Source: Billgrantia pellis
GTDB taxonomy: Bacteria > Pseudomonadota > Gammaproteobacteria > Pseudomonadales > Halomonadaceae
NCBI RefSeq assembly: GCF_008297955.1
Contig: NZ_VTPY01000004.1
Location: 496,001 to 560,000 of the forward strand
Reading direction: 5' to 3'
DNA: 64,000 nt
The notes under the pieces are model-generated. The model did no database searches and was not told the DNA's origin. It saw nothing but the letters and a program-made list of their open reading frames with translations. The position numbers were made by a program, and so were the translations under genes. Positions 46,550-57,105 of the stretch are shown in pieces (position 1 is the first letter of the stretch; the number at the start of each line of letters is the position of its first letter).

Positions 46550-46996
46550 TCAAGCCTGCTCGACAATGAGCGCACCGCCGTAGACAGCCACGTACTCCTC
46601 GGGGAGCCGCCGTGGCCGGCCGCTGGTGAGTTCGATGCAGGCAAAGCGGGTGCGTGCCCGCAGCAAGGTCCGGCCATCGGCGGGACGCAGTAGCTGGAAG
46701 CGGCGGGTCAGGGTAAGACGACCGTCGCAGTCGACGATCCAAGTGGCCAGCCTCAGTCGGTCACCGTTGAAGGCGGGGGCCAGATAGTCGAGTTCGTGGC
46801 GGTGTACCGCCATGGCGCGGTCCAGCTCGCGGTAGCGGGCCAGATTGAGGCCCAGCCGCTCCGAATGGGCCCAGCTCACCTGTTCGACCCAGCGCAGGTA
46901 TTCGGCGTTGTTGGCATGGCCGTATTCGTCGATAGCCGAGGCGTCGACCTGGATCTCGATGATGAACGGATCGGGCAAATCCCACGCTTCCTGCAT
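46550..46996 (-). CDS. Acyl-CoA thioesterase, 4HBT hot-dog family
   Basis: A 148-residue single hot-dog protein from ATG 46996, with AAGGAG 7 bp upstream. The family motif is DEYGHANNAEYLRWVEQ near residues 20-36, in which the aspartate and the asparagine pair matches FcbC/YbgC-type thioesterases. Substrate unknown, probably an acyl-CoA. It starts 1 bp after the stop of the DUF2007-like gene and is likely co-expressed with it. Confidence 0.88.
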   Translation of the reverse strand: MQEAWDLPDPFIIEIQVDASAIDEYGHANNAEYLRWVEQVSWAHSERLGLNLARYRELDRAMAVHRHELDYLAPAFNGDRLRLATWIVDCDGRLTLTRRFQLLRPADGRTLLRARTRFACIELTSGRPRRLPEEYVAVYGGALIVEQA

Positions 46997-46997
46997 C

Positions 46998-47312
46998 TCA
47001 CATCTCCTTGTCGCTGCATTGCCAGCAGGCCTCGAAAACGCCCTCCAACCGTTCGCCACAGGAGGACGGGCAGATCCATTCAGGGGCCTCGCTCACGCCC
47101 TCCAGAGCCTCCCGAATGATGGTATCGGCATGCTTGCGATTGTGCGACGCCACCCACACCTCGGGCTCGCACTCTCCCAACGGCAACTCTCCCGCGCCCC
47201 CACCCAGCACCATGTTGCGCAGCTCCACGGGAATGCCCGCCGCGGCCAGCACGTTGCGTACGTGGCATACCAGCAGCGCATTGGAGTGAGCGAAGACACG
47301 CACGTAATTCAT
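46998..47312 (-). CDS. DUF2007-like putative signal-transducing protein
   Basis: A 104-residue protein. Its N-terminal 70 residues (YVRVFAHSNALLVCHVRNVL, then an EPEVWVAS strand) match the ferredoxin-like fold of DUF2007. A C-terminal tail has four cysteines in a CPSSCGE...CWQC pattern, a probable zinc ribbon. Function unknown. It precedes the thioesterase gene by 1 bp. Confidence 0.8.
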   Translation of the reverse strand: MNYVRVFAHSNALLVCHVRNVLAAAGIPVELRNMVLGGGAGELPLGECEPEVWVASHNRKHADTIIREALEGVSEAPEWICPSSCGERLEGVFEACWQCSDKEM

Positions 47313-47371
47313 AAGCGGTATGCGCGAATGTCAGTCAGGACCAAGCCGCTCCCCACGAACCACTCCATTCT

Positions 47372-48562
47372 TCAGTCGCGGAAGACGCGAACACCCAGCG
47401 TCTTCAAATAAGCGGTTTCAGGAATGGCAGGATGCACCGGGTGATCCGCTGCCTGGTGCCCCTGATAGAGCACCTGACCGTGGCGGTCCTGATGGCGCAC
47501 CGCGCCACGCACCACTTCCATCAGCCGCTCCGGTGCCAGGTGCATGGAGCAGGAGGCGGAAAGCAACAGTCCGTCGCGCCCCAGCAGGCGCATCGCCTCG
47601 CGGTTGAGCTTGGCGTAGGCGCGCTCGCCGTTGGGAAGGTCCTTGCGCTTCTTGATGAAGGCCGGTGGATCGAGGATCACCACGTCGAACTGCTCCCCGT
47701 CGGCTTTGAGCGCGGCCAGCGCTTCGAAGGCATCGGCCTCGCCCACCGCCACTTGCTCATGGAGACCGTTGAGCGCCGCGTTCTCGGCCACCCGTTCCAG
47801 CGCCTGAGCACTGGCATCGACGCACAGCACTTCGCTGGCGCCATGTGCCGCCGCCTGCACGCCCCAGCCGCCGATATAGCTGAACACGTCAAGCACCCGC
47901 TTGCCGGCAACCAGCCCGTTGAGCCAGGCTCGGTTGGCCCGATGATCGAAGAACCAGCCGGTCTTCTGCCCGTCGAGCACGGGCGCGTGGAAACGGACGC
48001 CATTCTCTTCAAGCCGCACCGGGCCGTCGAGCTCACCCTTGGCCACGATGACCTGACGTTCGAGCTGCTCCTGGCGGCGGCCCGAGGAGTCGTTCTTGAA
48101 CACGATGACCCGCGGCGAGAGCACCTTGTCCAGTGCGGCCAATATCTCCTCGGCGAGGCGCTCCATACCGAGAGTATTGAGCTGCACCACCAGCACGTCA
48201 TCGAAACGATCGATCACCAGTCCCGGCAGCAGGTCGCCCTCGCCGTGTACCAGCCGGTAGAACGGCTTGGCGTAGAGCCGCTGGCGAAGGGCCAGTGCCT
48301 GATTGAAACGATGCACCAGCAGCGAACGGTCGAGGCGCACACCGGAATCGCGCGACACCACCCGGGCGCAGATCAGCGAATTGGGATTGACGTAAGCCAC
48401 TCCCATCGCCCTGCCGTTGGCGGCTTCGACCACTACCTGGCCGCCCGGCTCGAGCCCCTTGAGCGGCGTGGCCTCGGTGTCGACCTCGTTGGAGTAGAGC
48501 CACAGGTGACCGGCCTTGAGGCGGCGGTCGGCGTTCTTCTTGAGGCGCAGGGTCTGGGTCAT
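47372..48562 (-). CDS. rlmI: 23S rRNA (cytosine-1962-C5)-methyltransferase RlmI
   Basis: A 396-residue protein, the same length as E. coli RlmI (YccW). An N-terminal PUA domain (about 1-80, LKKNADRRLKAGHLWLYSNEV) is followed by an SAM methyltransferase domain with VLDVFSYIGGWGVQAAAHGA near 220 and the motif IV DPPAFIKKRKDL near 292. The catalytic cysteine is in SASCSMHL near 335. It lies 21 bp after mutM on the same strand. Confidence 0.95.
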   Translation of the reverse strand: MTQTLRLKKNADRRLKAGHLWLYSNEVDTEATPLKGLEPGGQVVVEAANGRAMGVAYVNPNSLICARVVSRDSGVRLDRSLLVHRFNQALALRQRLYAKPFYRLVHGEGDLLPGLVIDRFDDVLVVQLNTLGMERLAEEILAALDKVLSPRVIVFKNDSSGRRQEQLERQVIVAKGELDGPVRLEENGVRFHAPVLDGQKTGWFFDHRANRAWLNGLVAGKRVLDVFSYIGGWGVQAAAHGASEVLCVDASAQALERVAENAALNGLHEQVAVGEADAFEALAALKADGEQFDVVILDPPAFIKKRKDLPNGERAYAKLNREAMRLLGRDGLLLSASCSMHLAPERLMEVVRGAVRHQDRHGQVLYQGHQAADHPVHPAIPETAYLKTLGVRVFRD

Positions 48563-48583
48563 GGTAGGTCTCGTGGAATGGAA

Positions 48584-49408
48584 TCATCTTTGGCAAGAAG
48601 GACAGAACACACTGGCCCGTTGTCCCAGTGTCACCAGGCGCAGCTCACCGTTGCAGCGCCGGCAGCCCTGGCCATGCCGGCCGTAAACATTGAGGCGCTG
48701 TTTGAAGTAGCCCGGCTCGCCGGTGCCGCTGACAAAATCGCGCAGGGTGGTACCGCCCTGCGTAATGGCCGCGGCCAGCACCTCGCGCACCGCCGTGGCC
48801 AAACGCCCATAGCGCTCGCGGGAGATACGCCCCGCCGCCCGGCGCGGGTCGATGCCCGCCAGGAACAGCGCCTCGCTGGCATAGATATTGCCCACGCCCA
48901 CCACCACGGTATTGTCCATCAGGAACGGCTTGACCGCCATGCGACGACCGCGCGAGAGCCGATAGAGCCGCTCGCCGTCAAAGGCCTCCGACAGCGGTTC
49001 GGGCCCCAGGCTCGCCAGTCGCGGGTCGCTCTCGGCGCTGCCGGCCAGCCAGTCGACGAAGCCGAAGCGTCGCGGGTCGTGATAGCGAAGGATGGCACCG
49101 TCGTCCATCACCAGATCGATATGGTCGTGTTTTCTTGGTAGCTCGCCAAGGCGAGCAATACGCAGGCTGCCCGACATACCCAGATGCCAGATCAGGCTGG
49201 CGTCGCCGTCGCCCTCGATCGGCAGCAGCAGGTACTTGGCACGACGAGAAAGCGTGCCGACACACGCCCCGACCAGGCGATCGATGAAGTCGCCAGGTAC
49301 CGGCACGCGCAGGCGCGGCTGACGTACGATTGCCTCTACGATTTCGCGCCCCTCCACGTGTGGGGCGATGCCTCGCCGGGTGGTCTCGACTTCGGGAAGC
49401 TCGGGCAT
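48584..49408 (-). CDS. mutM: Formamidopyrimidine-DNA glycosylase
   Basis: A 274-residue base-excision repair enzyme that removes 8-oxoguanine. The catalytic proline and glutamate are the N-terminal residues after methionine removal (MPELPEVE). The helix-two-turn-helix region has [13 protein letters not shown] near 169, and the C-terminal zinc finger is [20 protein letters not shown] then CPSCQR. Length is normal. It is next to rpmBG, the neighbourhood known from E. coli. Confidence 0.98.
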   Translation of the reverse strand: MPELPEVETTRRGIAPHVEGREIVEAIVRQPRLRVPVPGDFIDRLVGACVGTLSRRAKYLLLPIEGDGDASLIWHLGMSGSLRIARLGELPRKHDHIDLVMDDGAILRYHDPRRFGFVDWLAGSAESDPRLASLGPEPLSEAFDGERLYRLSRGRRMAVKPFLMDNTVVVGVGNIYASEALFLAGIDPRRAAGRISRERYGRLATAVREVLAAAITQGGTTLRDFVSGTGEPGYFKQRLNVYGRHGQGCRRCNGELRLVTLGQRASVFCPSCQR

Positions 49409-49435
49409 GGCGAGAAGATCCGGGAATAGATACGC

Positions 49436-49462
49436 CTGAACCCGGCGGCGAGCCGGGTTCAG
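49436..49462. terminator. Hairpin after rpmG
   Basis: CTGAACCCGGC (49436-49446) and GCCGGGTTCAG (49452-49462) form a perfect 11-bp stem with a 5-nt loop in the mutM-rpmG gap, 84 bp after the rpmG stop. No T tract follows on the minus strand, so it may be a weak terminator or a 3' stabiliser. Confidence 0.55.
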
Positions 49463-49545
49463 GGGGACAGGTCTTGCTACCTGCGGCTGGAAGCCATCAA
49501 GTCACCCGATGATGTCCGTTGCCAATGGGCGGACATCGGAACGGC

Positions 49546-49701
49546 TTACTTGATCTTGGCTTCCTTGTACATCACGTGCTTGCGGACGACCGGATCGTAC
49601 TTCTTGAATTCGAGCTTGTCCGGAGTGTTCCGCTTGTTCTTGTCGGTGGTGTAGAAGTGACCGGTACCGGCACTGGACACCAGCTTGATCTTGTCACGCA
49701 T
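49546..49701 (-). CDS. rpmG: 50S ribosomal protein L33
   Basis: This 51-residue protein begins [19 protein letters not shown] and ends [11 protein letters not shown], matching gammaproteobacterial L33. It is the cysteine-free type, which does not need zinc. It is 25 bp after rpmB, forming the rpmBG operon with a shared promoter at 50075-50103. Confidence 0.97.
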   Translation of the reverse strand: MRDKIKLVSSAGTGHFYTTDKNKRNTPDKLEFKKYDPVVRKHVMYKEAKIK

Positions 49702-49726
49702 GATGGCTGTCTCCCTGGAAGATCGC

Positions 49727-49963
49727 TTAGACGGCTTCGCCGCGCTTGCGGATATCGCTGAGTACCGCGTCGATACCCTTCTTGTCGATGATGCGCATGC
49801 CCTTGGAGGAGATGCGCAGCTTGACGAAGCGATTTTCCGACTCCACCCAGAAGCGATGGGTGTGCAGGTTCGGCAAGAAACGACGGCGGGTCTTGCGCTG
49901 GGAGTGTGAAACGTTGTTTCCAGTCACCGGACGCTTGCCGGTAACCTGACATACTTTGGACAT
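49727..49963 (-). CDS. rpmB: 50S ribosomal protein L28
   Basis: A 78-residue L28. ATG 49963 has GGAGG upstream and gives [20 protein letters not shown], the universal start. The second half, [20 protein letters not shown], is typical. The first gene of the rpmBG operon. Confidence 0.98.
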   Translation of the reverse strand: MSKVCQVTGKRPVTGNNVSHSQRKTRRRFLPNLHTHRFWVESENRFVKLRISSKGMRIIDKKGIDAVLSDIRKRGEAV

Positions 49964-50074
49964 GGGAGCCTCCAACCGCTTGGCCAGGTGGTCAAACCTG
50001 TGTGTTCAAAACCTGTCGGGCAAACCGGGAACGACCCCGTTGTCATTTGACCCAAGGGAATTCAAAGGCTGCAC

Positions 50075-50103
50075 TTTATAGCAGAGTGCGCCCCGTCAGG
50101 CAA
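50075..50103 (-). promoter_or_regulatory. Predicted rpmBG promoter
   Basis: On the minus strand TTGCCT (50098-50103) and TATAAA (50075-50080) are 17 bp apart, with TGC before the -10 box. The expected transcript starts near 50068, giving a leader of about 105 nt. The surrounding 271-bp gap (49964-50234) shows no other gene. Confidence 0.65.
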
Positions 50104-50234
50104 TAGTAGCCGCGTATTCTACACCTCACGTCCCCCACTCCCGCAAGTGTTTATCACCGCTACCGCTCGCCTCCCACCCGACCAAGCCCCCCTATCATCC
50201 ACCGACTAGCGAACCGAGCTCACCCGCCCCTTCC

Positions 50235-50909
50235 CTAAAGCCATCCTCTCTCGGCGAAGGACACCACCTCACCATCGCCGATGACGAAATGATCCAGCAC
50301 GCGAATGTCGAACAACCCCAGCGCCTCGCGCAGCCGCTCGGTGATACGCCGATCGGCATCAGAAGGCTCGGCCACGCCCGAAGGATGATTATGGGCGAAG
50401 ATGATCGCGCCGGCGCCGAGCTCCAGTGCCCGGCGCGCCACTTCGCGGGGATAGACCGAGGCGCTGTCCAGCGTGCCGCGGAACAGCGACTCGAAGCGGA
50501 TCACTCGGTGTTGGGTGTCGAGAAATAGCGCAGCGAACTCCTCGTGCCCGAGGTGGCGCAACTGCGTGGCCAGGTAGGCACGCACCAGGGTGGGGGATGT
50601 CAAGGCACTCCCGCGGGCGAGCTGGGCAGCCAAGTGGCGCTTGGAGAGTTCCAGGGTCGCCTGTAGCTGCACGAACTTGGCCGTGCCCAGGCCGCGCTCG
50701 GCACAGAAGCGCGCTTGGTCAGCTTCGAGCAATTGACGCAGGCCGCCGAAAGCCGTGAGTAGATCGCGAGCGAGATCCACCGCCGAACGCCCCGTCACCC
50801 CCACCCGCAGAAAGATCGCCAGCAACTCGGCGTCGGACAGCGCCTCGGCGCCCAGCGCCAGCAGTTTCTCCCGCGGCCGCTCGCCCTCGGGCCAGTGACG
50901 GATCGACAT
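50235..50909 (-). CDS. radC: RadC/YicR family JAB-domain protein
   Basis: A 224-residue protein with an N-terminal helix-hairpin-helix region and a C-terminal MPN/JAB metalloprotease-like domain. The metal ligands are in [16 protein letters not shown] near 172-187. ATG 50909 follows AAGGAG. RadC was named for a DNA-repair phenotype that later proved to be due to another gene, so its role is unknown. It is the usual neighbour of rpmB and divergent from coaBC. Confidence 0.95.
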   Translation of the reverse strand: MSIRHWPEGERPREKLLALGAEALSDAELLAIFLRVGVTGRSAVDLARDLLTAFGGLRQLLEADQARFCAERGLGTAKFVQLQATLELSKRHLAAQLARGSALTSPTLVRAYLATQLRHLGHEEFAALFLDTQHRVIRFESLFRGTLDSASVYPREVARRALELGAGAIIFAHNHPSGVAEPSDADRRITERLREALGLFDIRVLDHFVIGDGEVVSFAERGWL

Positions 50910-51043
50910 CCTCTGTCTCCTTGTTACGCTTCCATAGTGAAATGATGCCAAGCATTGTAACCGAACCACACGGAGTGCTGCGGCTGCGCAACTTCAACGG
51001 CAGTGGTAAGGTAGAAGGTCGGGTTTCAGCTCAGGAATTCGCC

Positions 51044-52330
51044 ATGACAACGCTTTCCGCCACCCCGGTCGCCGGTCGGCGCATCCTGCTCGGCATCAGT
51101 GCCGGTATCGCGGCCTACAAGAGCGCTCAGCTCGCCCGGCTACTCAGGCAGGCCGGCGGTGAGGTGCGAGCGGTCATGACCCAGGGCGCCCAGGCCTTTA
51201 TCACTCCGCTGACGCTGCAGGCACTAACCGGCGAACCGGTGCGCACCTCACTGCTCGATCCCGAGGCCGAAGCCGGGATGGGCCATATCGAGCTGGCGCG
51301 CTGGGCCGACCTAATCCTGATCGCCCCGGCCACCGCCGATCTGATGGCACGGCTCGCCACCGGTCAGGCCGATGATCTGCTCACCACACTCTGCCTGGCA
51401 AGCGAAGCCGACAAGCTGATGGCACCGGCCATGAACCAGGCCATGTGGCGACATCCCGCCACTCAGCGCAACGTCATTCACCTCGAACAGGACGGCTGGC
51501 GCCTGCTGGGCCCCGATAGCGGTGACCAGGCCTGCGGCGACGTAGGACCGGGTCGCATGCTCGAGCCCGAAGCGATCGTCGCCGAGCTCGGCCGGCTGCG
51601 AGACCCCACCCCACGACGACAGGACGCAGCAACGCAAGATACCCCGGCGCTGGGGCTGCATATCGCAATTACCGCCGGTCCCACCCGGGAGCCCCTCGAC
51701 CCGGTGCGCTACCTTTCCAATCACAGCTCGGGGAAGATGGGTTTCGCTCTGGCGGCGGCGGCGGCCGAACTCGGCGCCCGTGTCAGTCTGATCAGCGGAC
51801 CGGTAAGCCTGCCGACACCGGATGGCGTCGAGCGCATCGACGTGGAGACGGCACTGCAGATGCACGAGGCGAGCCGCCGCCTGGCCGGCGACTGCGATAT
51901 CTTCATTGGCTGCGCCGCGGTGGCAGACTACCGAGCCGAGGCGCCGGCCGAGCACAAGATCAAGAAGGTCGAGAGCGAGGATGCACTGACGCTGAGACTG
52001 GTCAAGAATCCGGATATCATTGCCGATATCGCCAATGAGCGGGACGCGGCAGGGGGGCGCCCCTTCGTGGTGGGCTTCGCCGCGGAGACCCGCGACCTGG
52101 AGGCCTACGCTCGCGACAAGCTCACGCGCAAGCGTCTGGACATGATTGTCGCCAATGACGTTTCCAGCGCCGGGCTGGGGTTCGGTGCCGATGACAACGC
52201 CGCCCTGCTGCTGTGGCGCGATGGCGAGGGCGAGGGGGGCGAGAGCCTGCCACCTCAACCCAAGACCCAGCTGGCCAGAGCGGTGATCGAACGCGCGCTC
52301 GGCTGCCTGTCGGTCCGCCCGGTCCACTGA
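51044..52330 (+). CDS. coaBC: Bifunctional phosphopantothenoylcysteine decarboxylase/phosphopantothenate-cysteine ligase
   Basis: A 428-residue fusion making 4'-phosphopantetheine in CoA synthesis. The CoaC half (1-190) starts ILLGISAGIAAYKSAQL and holds APAMNQAMWRHPATQRN, the FMN/substrate clamp. The CoaB half (near 205-428) has ITAGPTREPLDPVRYLSNHS followed by SGKMGFALA, the CTP/substrate motif, and AAVADYR near 305. ATG 51044 has AGGA upstream; the open frame 41 codons longer is less likely because it reaches into the radC leader. Confidence 0.97.
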   Translation: MTTLSATPVAGRRILLGISAGIAAYKSAQLARLLRQAGGEVRAVMTQGAQAFITPLTLQALTGEPVRTSLLDPEAEAGMGHIELARWADLILIAPATADLMARLATGQADDLLTTLCLASEADKLMAPAMNQAMWRHPATQRNVIHLEQDGWRLLGPDSGDQACGDVGPGRMLEPEAIVAELGRLRDPTPRRQDAATQDTPALGLHIAITAGPTREPLDPVRYLSNHSSGKMGFALAAAAAELGARVSLISGPVSLPTPDGVERIDVETALQMHEASRRLAGDCDIFIGCAAVADYRAEAPAEHKIKKVESEDALTLRLVKNPDIIADIANERDAAGGRPFVVGFAAETRDLEAYARDKLTRKRLDMIVANDVSSAGLGFGADDNAALLLWRDGEGEGGESLPPQPKTQLARAVIERALGCLSVRPVH

Positions 52331-52372
52331 ACGCCACTTTCCGAACGAAGCATCGAACGCAACGGAGTCCCG

Positions 52373-52855
52373 ATGACCGACACGACACCAAGCCCACCAT
52401 CCGTCCGGCCTCGCCTGGAGGTTAAACTGCTAGACGAGCGGCTGCGCGACTACCTGCCCCGGTATGCCACCCTCGGTTCCGCGGGCATGGATCTGCGCGC
52501 CCTGCTCGATGAACCGCTGACCCTCGAGCCCGGCCAGTGCGAGCTGATCCGCACGGGGCTCGCCGTGCACATCGGCGACCCCGGCCTGGCCGGCCTGATC
52601 CTGCCGCGCTCGGGGCTCGGTCACAAGCACGGCATCGTGCTCGGCAATCTGGTCGGACTGATCGATTCCGACTACCAGGGCGAGCTGATGATTTCGACCT
52701 GGAACCGCGGCAGCGCCCCGTTCGTGCTGGAGCCGTTCGAGCGCCTGGCCCAGTATGTCCTGGTGCCAGTGATCCAGGCCGAACTCGACGTCGTCGACCG
52801 CTTCGAAGCCAGTCTGCGTGGCGAAGACGGCTTCGGCAGTTCGGGCCGTCACTGA
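52373..52855 (+). CDS. dut: dUTP diphosphatase
   Basis: A 160-residue trimeric dUTPase that lowers dUTP and supplies dUMP. Family motifs are AGMDLRA (near 38), [15 protein letters not shown] (near 78), [11 protein letters not shown] (near 94) and the C-terminal arm [12 protein letters not shown]. The N-terminus is about eight residues longer than in E. coli. It lies 42 bp after coaBC, as in many gammaproteobacteria. Confidence 0.98.
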   Translation: MTDTTPSPPSVRPRLEVKLLDERLRDYLPRYATLGSAGMDLRALLDEPLTLEPGQCELIRTGLAVHIGDPGLAGLILPRSGLGHKHGIVLGNLVGLIDSDYQGELMISTWNRGSAPFVLEPFERLAQYVLVPVIQAELDVVDRFEASLRGEDGFGSSGRH

Positions 52856-52959
52856 TCACCGCCCCTGCGGATGCCGGCCGCAACAAGGATCGACACCGGC
52901 CGCATCGCCTCGCAACCCTGATCACATTGACATACACCCAGCATTGACAAGGAAACGTT

Positions 52960-54357
52960 ATGAGCCAAGCCCAGAACAGCACCGTCCCCGCTTCCATCTT
53001 CCGCGCCTACGACATTCGCGGCATCGTCGACGATACCCTGAGCGAGGCGACCGTCGAGAAGATTGGCCGCGCCATCGGTTCGGAGGCCGCCGCCCGCAAC
53101 GAATCCACCGTGGTGGTGGCCCGCGATGGCCGCCTCTCCGGACCGCGGCTCAGCGAGGCGCTGATTCGCGGCCTGACCGCTGCCGGCCGCAACGTGATCG
53201 ATATCGGCATGGTGCCCACGCCGGTACTCTACTTTGCCACTCACGTGCTCGAGGGCACCGCTTCGGGAGTCATGGTCACCGGCAGCCACAACCCGCCCGA
53301 CTACAACGGCTTCAAGATCGTGCTCGGTGGGGAGACGCTCTCGGGCGAAGCGATCACGGCGCTGTACCGCCGCATCGAGGCCGGCGAGCTCGCCGAGGGC
53401 CAGGGCAGTGTGCGCCACGAAGACGTGCGCAACGCCTATCTCGAGCGCATCGTCGGCGACGTCAAGCTGGATCGCCCGATCAAGGCGGTGGTCGACTGCG
53501 GCAACGGCGTGGCCGGCGAACTCGGCCCCAAGCTGATCGAGAAACTTGGCGCCGAGACCGTGCCACTGTTTGCCGAAATCGACGGCCACTTCCCCAATCA
53601 TCACCCTGACCCGGGCAAGTTGGAGAACCTGCAGGACGTGATGCGAGCCGTGAAGGAGACCGGCGCCGACATCGGCCTGGCCTTCGATGGCGACGGCGAC
53701 CGCCTGGGCGTGGTCACGCCGAACGGCAAGCTGGTTTATCCGGATCACCTGCTGATGGCCTTCGCCGAGGACATGCTGTCGCGCAACCCTGGCGCGCGGG
53801 TGATCTTTGACGTCAAGTGCACCGGCAACCTGGCGCAAGTGGTCGAAGAAGCCGGCGGCACGCCGGAAATGTGGCGTACCGGCCACTCGCTGATCAAGGC
53901 GCGCATGAAGGAGACCGGGGCTCAGCTCGCCGGCGAGATGAGCGGCCACATCTTCTTTCAGGAGCGCTGGTACGGCTTCGACGACGGCCTCTACGGCGCC
54001 GCCCGGCTGCTCGAGATCCTGTCCAAGCAGGACATGGATGCCGATGCCTTCTTCGATCGTTTCCCGCAGGACTTCGGCACCCCCGAGATCAACGTGCACG
54101 TGACCGACGAAAACAAATTCGACCTGGTGGATAAGCTGGCCCGCGAGGGCGACTTCGGCGAAGACGGCGTCAAGACCACGCTTGACGGCATCCGCGTTGA
54201 TTACTCCGACGGCTGGGGCCTGTGCCGCGCCTCCAATACCACGCCGGTGCTGGTGCTGCGCTTCGAAGGCAAGAGCGACGAGGCCCTTGCACGTATCCGC
54301 CACCGTTTTGCCGACGCCCTCAAGCAGGTCGACCCGACGCTGACGCTGCCGAATTGA
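52960..54357 (+). CDS. algC: Phosphomannomutase/phosphoglucomutase (AlgC-type)
   Basis: A 465-residue alpha-D-phosphohexomutase that converts 6-phosphates to 1-phosphates of mannose and glucose, supplying exopolysaccharide and LPS. The phosphorylated serine is S109 in VMVTGSHNPPDYNGFK. The magnesium loop DGDGDRLGV lies at 243-251, the sugar-binding GEMSGHIFF near 325, and the phosphate-binding C-terminus SDGWGLCRASNTTP near 416. The gene order coaBC-dut-algC-argB matches Pseudomonas. Confidence 0.95.
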   Translation: MSQAQNSTVPASIFRAYDIRGIVDDTLSEATVEKIGRAIGSEAAARNESTVVVARDGRLSGPRLSEALIRGLTAAGRNVIDIGMVPTPVLYFATHVLEGTASGVMVTGSHNPPDYNGFKIVLGGETLSGEAITALYRRIEAGELAEGQGSVRHEDVRNAYLERIVGDVKLDRPIKAVVDCGNGVAGELGPKLIEKLGAETVPLFAEIDGHFPNHHPDPGKLENLQDVMRAVKETGADIGLAFDGDGDRLGVVTPNGKLVYPDHLLMAFAEDMLSRNPGARVIFDVKCTGNLAQVVEEAGGTPEMWRTGHSLIKARMKETGAQLAGEMSGHIFFQERWYGFDDGLYGAARLLEILSKQDMDADAFFDRFPQDFGTPEINVHVTDENKFDLVDKLAREGDFGEDGVKTTLDGIRVDYSDGWGLCRASNTTPVLVLRFEGKSDEALARIRHRFADALKQVDPTLTLPN

Positions 54358-55311
<954 letters not shown>

Positions 55312-55357
55312 GGCCGACCGCTTCGGGCCATCTCAATAACCAGAAGACAACATCGAC

Positions 55358-55972
55358 ATGACGCAGGCAACGCAATCAACCAGCCGGCGCGAGCAGATCC
55401 TTCAAGCGCTCGCCCTGATGCTGGAGGAGGACAGCGGTAAACGCATCACCATCGCGGCACTGGCACGCCAGGTGGGCGTCTCCGAGGCCGCTCTCTACCG
55501 CCATTTTCCCAGCAAGGCTCGCATGTTCGAGGGGCTGATCGAGTTCATCGAGGAAACGCTGTTCGAACGCATCAAGCGCATCCTCGAGGAGGTCCCCGAG
55601 GCCGTGCCGCGCTGCGGCCAGATCCTCACCCTGCTGCTGGCCTTCGCCGAGAAGAACCCGGGGCTCTCACGCCTACTGGAAGGTGACGTGCTGACCGGAG
55701 AAACCGCCCGGCTGCGGTTGCGCATCCATCAGCTCTTCGAGCGCCTGGAGACGCAGCTCAAGCAGTTACTGCGCGAGGCGGAGCTGCGCGAACGACAGCG
55801 TACCGTACTGACGGTCTCGGCCACGGCCAATCTGCTGATGGCCCATGCCGAAGGATGCATTTCTCGGTACGTGCGCAGCGACTTCCAGCGCCGCCCCACC
55901 GAGCATTGGGACGACCAGTGGTCGCTGCTCTCGGCCCAGCTCATGCGCCAGCCTGCCACCCAGACCGCCTGA
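55358..55972 (+). CDS. slmA: Nucleoid occlusion factor SlmA
   Basis: A 204-residue TetR-family protein. The helix-turn-helix (about 29-55) holds ITIAALARQVGVSEAALYRH, followed by FPSKARMFEGLIEFIEET, the SlmA signature. SlmA binds chromosomal sites and blocks FtsZ ring assembly over the nucleoid. The place after argB or dut is conserved, and the gene ends at a strong terminator. Confidence 0.95.
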   Translation: MTQATQSTSRREQILQALALMLEEDSGKRITIAALARQVGVSEAALYRHFPSKARMFEGLIEFIEETLFERIKRILEEVPEAVPRCGQILTLLLAFAEKNPGLSRLLEGDVLTGETARLRLRIHQLFERLETQLKQLLREAELRERQRTVLTVSATANLLMAHAEGCISRYVRSDFQRRPTEHWDDQWSLLSAQLMRQPATQTA

Positions 55973-55988
55973 GGCCACCCAAACGCGC

Positions 55989-56014
55989 GAAGCCCCGGTC
56001 ATGGCCGGGGCTTC
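55989..56014. terminator. Bidirectional terminator between slmA and rpoH
   Basis: GAAGCCCCGG (55989-55998) and CCGGGGCTTC (56005-56014) pair in a perfect 10-bp stem with a 6-nt loop, between two converging genes. It serves slmA on the plus strand and rpoH on the minus. Confidence 0.8.
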
Positions 56015-56040
56015 GTCGTTCGGTGCGGGCAGGCTCGCCG

Positions 56041-56907
56041 TCACGCGGCCAAGGCGTCGCCCAACTGCTGGCGGATCTTCTTCATGGCGTTCTTCTCGAG
56101 CTGACGAATGCGCTCGGCGGATACGCCGTAGACATCGGCCAGCTCATGCAGTGTGGCCTTGTCATCGCTCAGCCAGCGGCGCTGCAGGATATCGCGCGAG
56201 CGATCGTCCAGCGCCTCCAGTGCCAACTGCAGCCGACGGCTGGCATCGTCCTCCCAGTCGCTGTCCTCGAGCTGCACGGCGGGATCCGCCTCGGCGTCGT
56301 CCAGGTAATGGACCGGCGCCTGGTAGACGGCATCCTCGTCCTCGCTCGGGGAGACATCGAAGCCGGCGTCGTGAGCCGCCAGGCGACCCTCCATCTCGCG
56401 CACCACCTCGGGCTTGACGTCGAGATCGCGGGCGATGGCGTCGACCTCGTCGTTGTTGAGCCAGGCCAGGCGCTTCTTGGCACTGCGCAAGTTGAAGAAC
56501 AGCTTGCGCTGGGCCTTGGTGGTGGCGATCTTCACGATGCGCCAGTTGCGCAGCACGAATTCGTGTATCTCGGCCTTGATCCAGTGCACGGCGAAGGAGA
56601 CCAGACGCACGCCCTGATTGGGATCGAAGCGTTTGACGGCCTTCATCAGGCCCACGTTGCCTTCCTGGATCAGGTCGGCCTGGGGCAGGCCATAACCGGA
56701 ATAACTGCGCGCGATATGCACGACGAAGCGCAGATGAGACAACACCAGACGACGCGCCGCCTCCAAGTCGCCTTCGTCGTGAAGGCGGAAGGCAAGCTCG
56801 CGCTCTTCCTCAGCGGTCAGCATGGGAATGCCGTTGACCGCCTGGATGTAACCATTGAGATCATGCCCCGGAGAGAGCTGACCCACCGGCAGAAGACTGG
56901 TGCTCAT
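56041..56907 (-). CDS. rpoH: RNA polymerase sigma-32 factor RpoH
   Basis: A 288-residue heat-shock sigma factor from ATG 56907. Region 2 holds [24 protein letters not shown] sequence (near 55-75) and [17 protein letters not shown], and the RpoH box [10 protein letters not shown] is near 131. Region 4.2 is the C-terminal helix-turn-helix [19 protein letters not shown]. It guides polymerase to heat-shock promoters. It sits next to ftsYEX as in E. coli, here preceded by a likely sigma-70 promoter. Confidence 0.97.
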   Translation of the reverse strand: MSTSLLPVGQLSPGHDLNGYIQAVNGIPMLTAEEERELAFRLHDEGDLEAARRLVLSHLRFVVHIARSYSGYGLPQADLIQEGNVGLMKAVKRFDPNQGVRLVSFAVHWIKAEIHEFVLRNWRIVKIATTKAQRKLFFNLRSAKKRLAWLNNDEVDAIARDLDVKPEVVREMEGRLAAHDAGFDVSPSEDEDAVYQAPVHYLDDAEADPAVQLEDSDWEDDASRRLQLALEALDDRSRDILQRRWLSDDKATLHELADVYGVSAERIRQLEKNAMKKIRQQLGDALAA

Positions 56908-56966
56908 TGCAGGTTGTCTCCCTTGTAAACCTGTTGTGCCATTCACAACCGCCCGATTAGACGGGC

Positions 56967-56995
56967 ATTATCGAAAAACGTTCACTGCCCGGCAA
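56967..56995 (-). promoter_or_regulatory. Predicted rpoH promoter
   Basis: On the minus strand TTGCCG (56990-56995) and GATAAT (56967-56972) are separated by 17 bp. A second TCTAAT follows 10 bp on. The transcript leader would be about 55 nt. The rest of the 198-bp gap to ftsX is GC-rich and unremarkable. Confidence 0.55.
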
Positions 56996-57105
56996 AAGCC
57001 ATCGTGGCAGAGGGCAGCGGGTGGCGCCGGCGAGACAACGCCCGAGTGACGGGATGACGCAGTCGCGGCGCGGCGGGCAGGTCTCCGCGGTCGGAACTCC
57101 GCGCT

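Noticed and set aside
47432..49141. A 569-codon plus-strand frame
   Set aside because: It is antisense to rlmI and mutM and its protein has no family features.
52926..52954. Two TTGACA-like hexamers before algC considered as a promoter
   Set aside because: No -10 hexamer lies at 16-18 bp from either; the second is part of the ribosome-binding region.
52926..53609. Arg-rich plus-strand frames over dut and algC
   Set aside because: They are out-of-frame readings of clearly identified genes.
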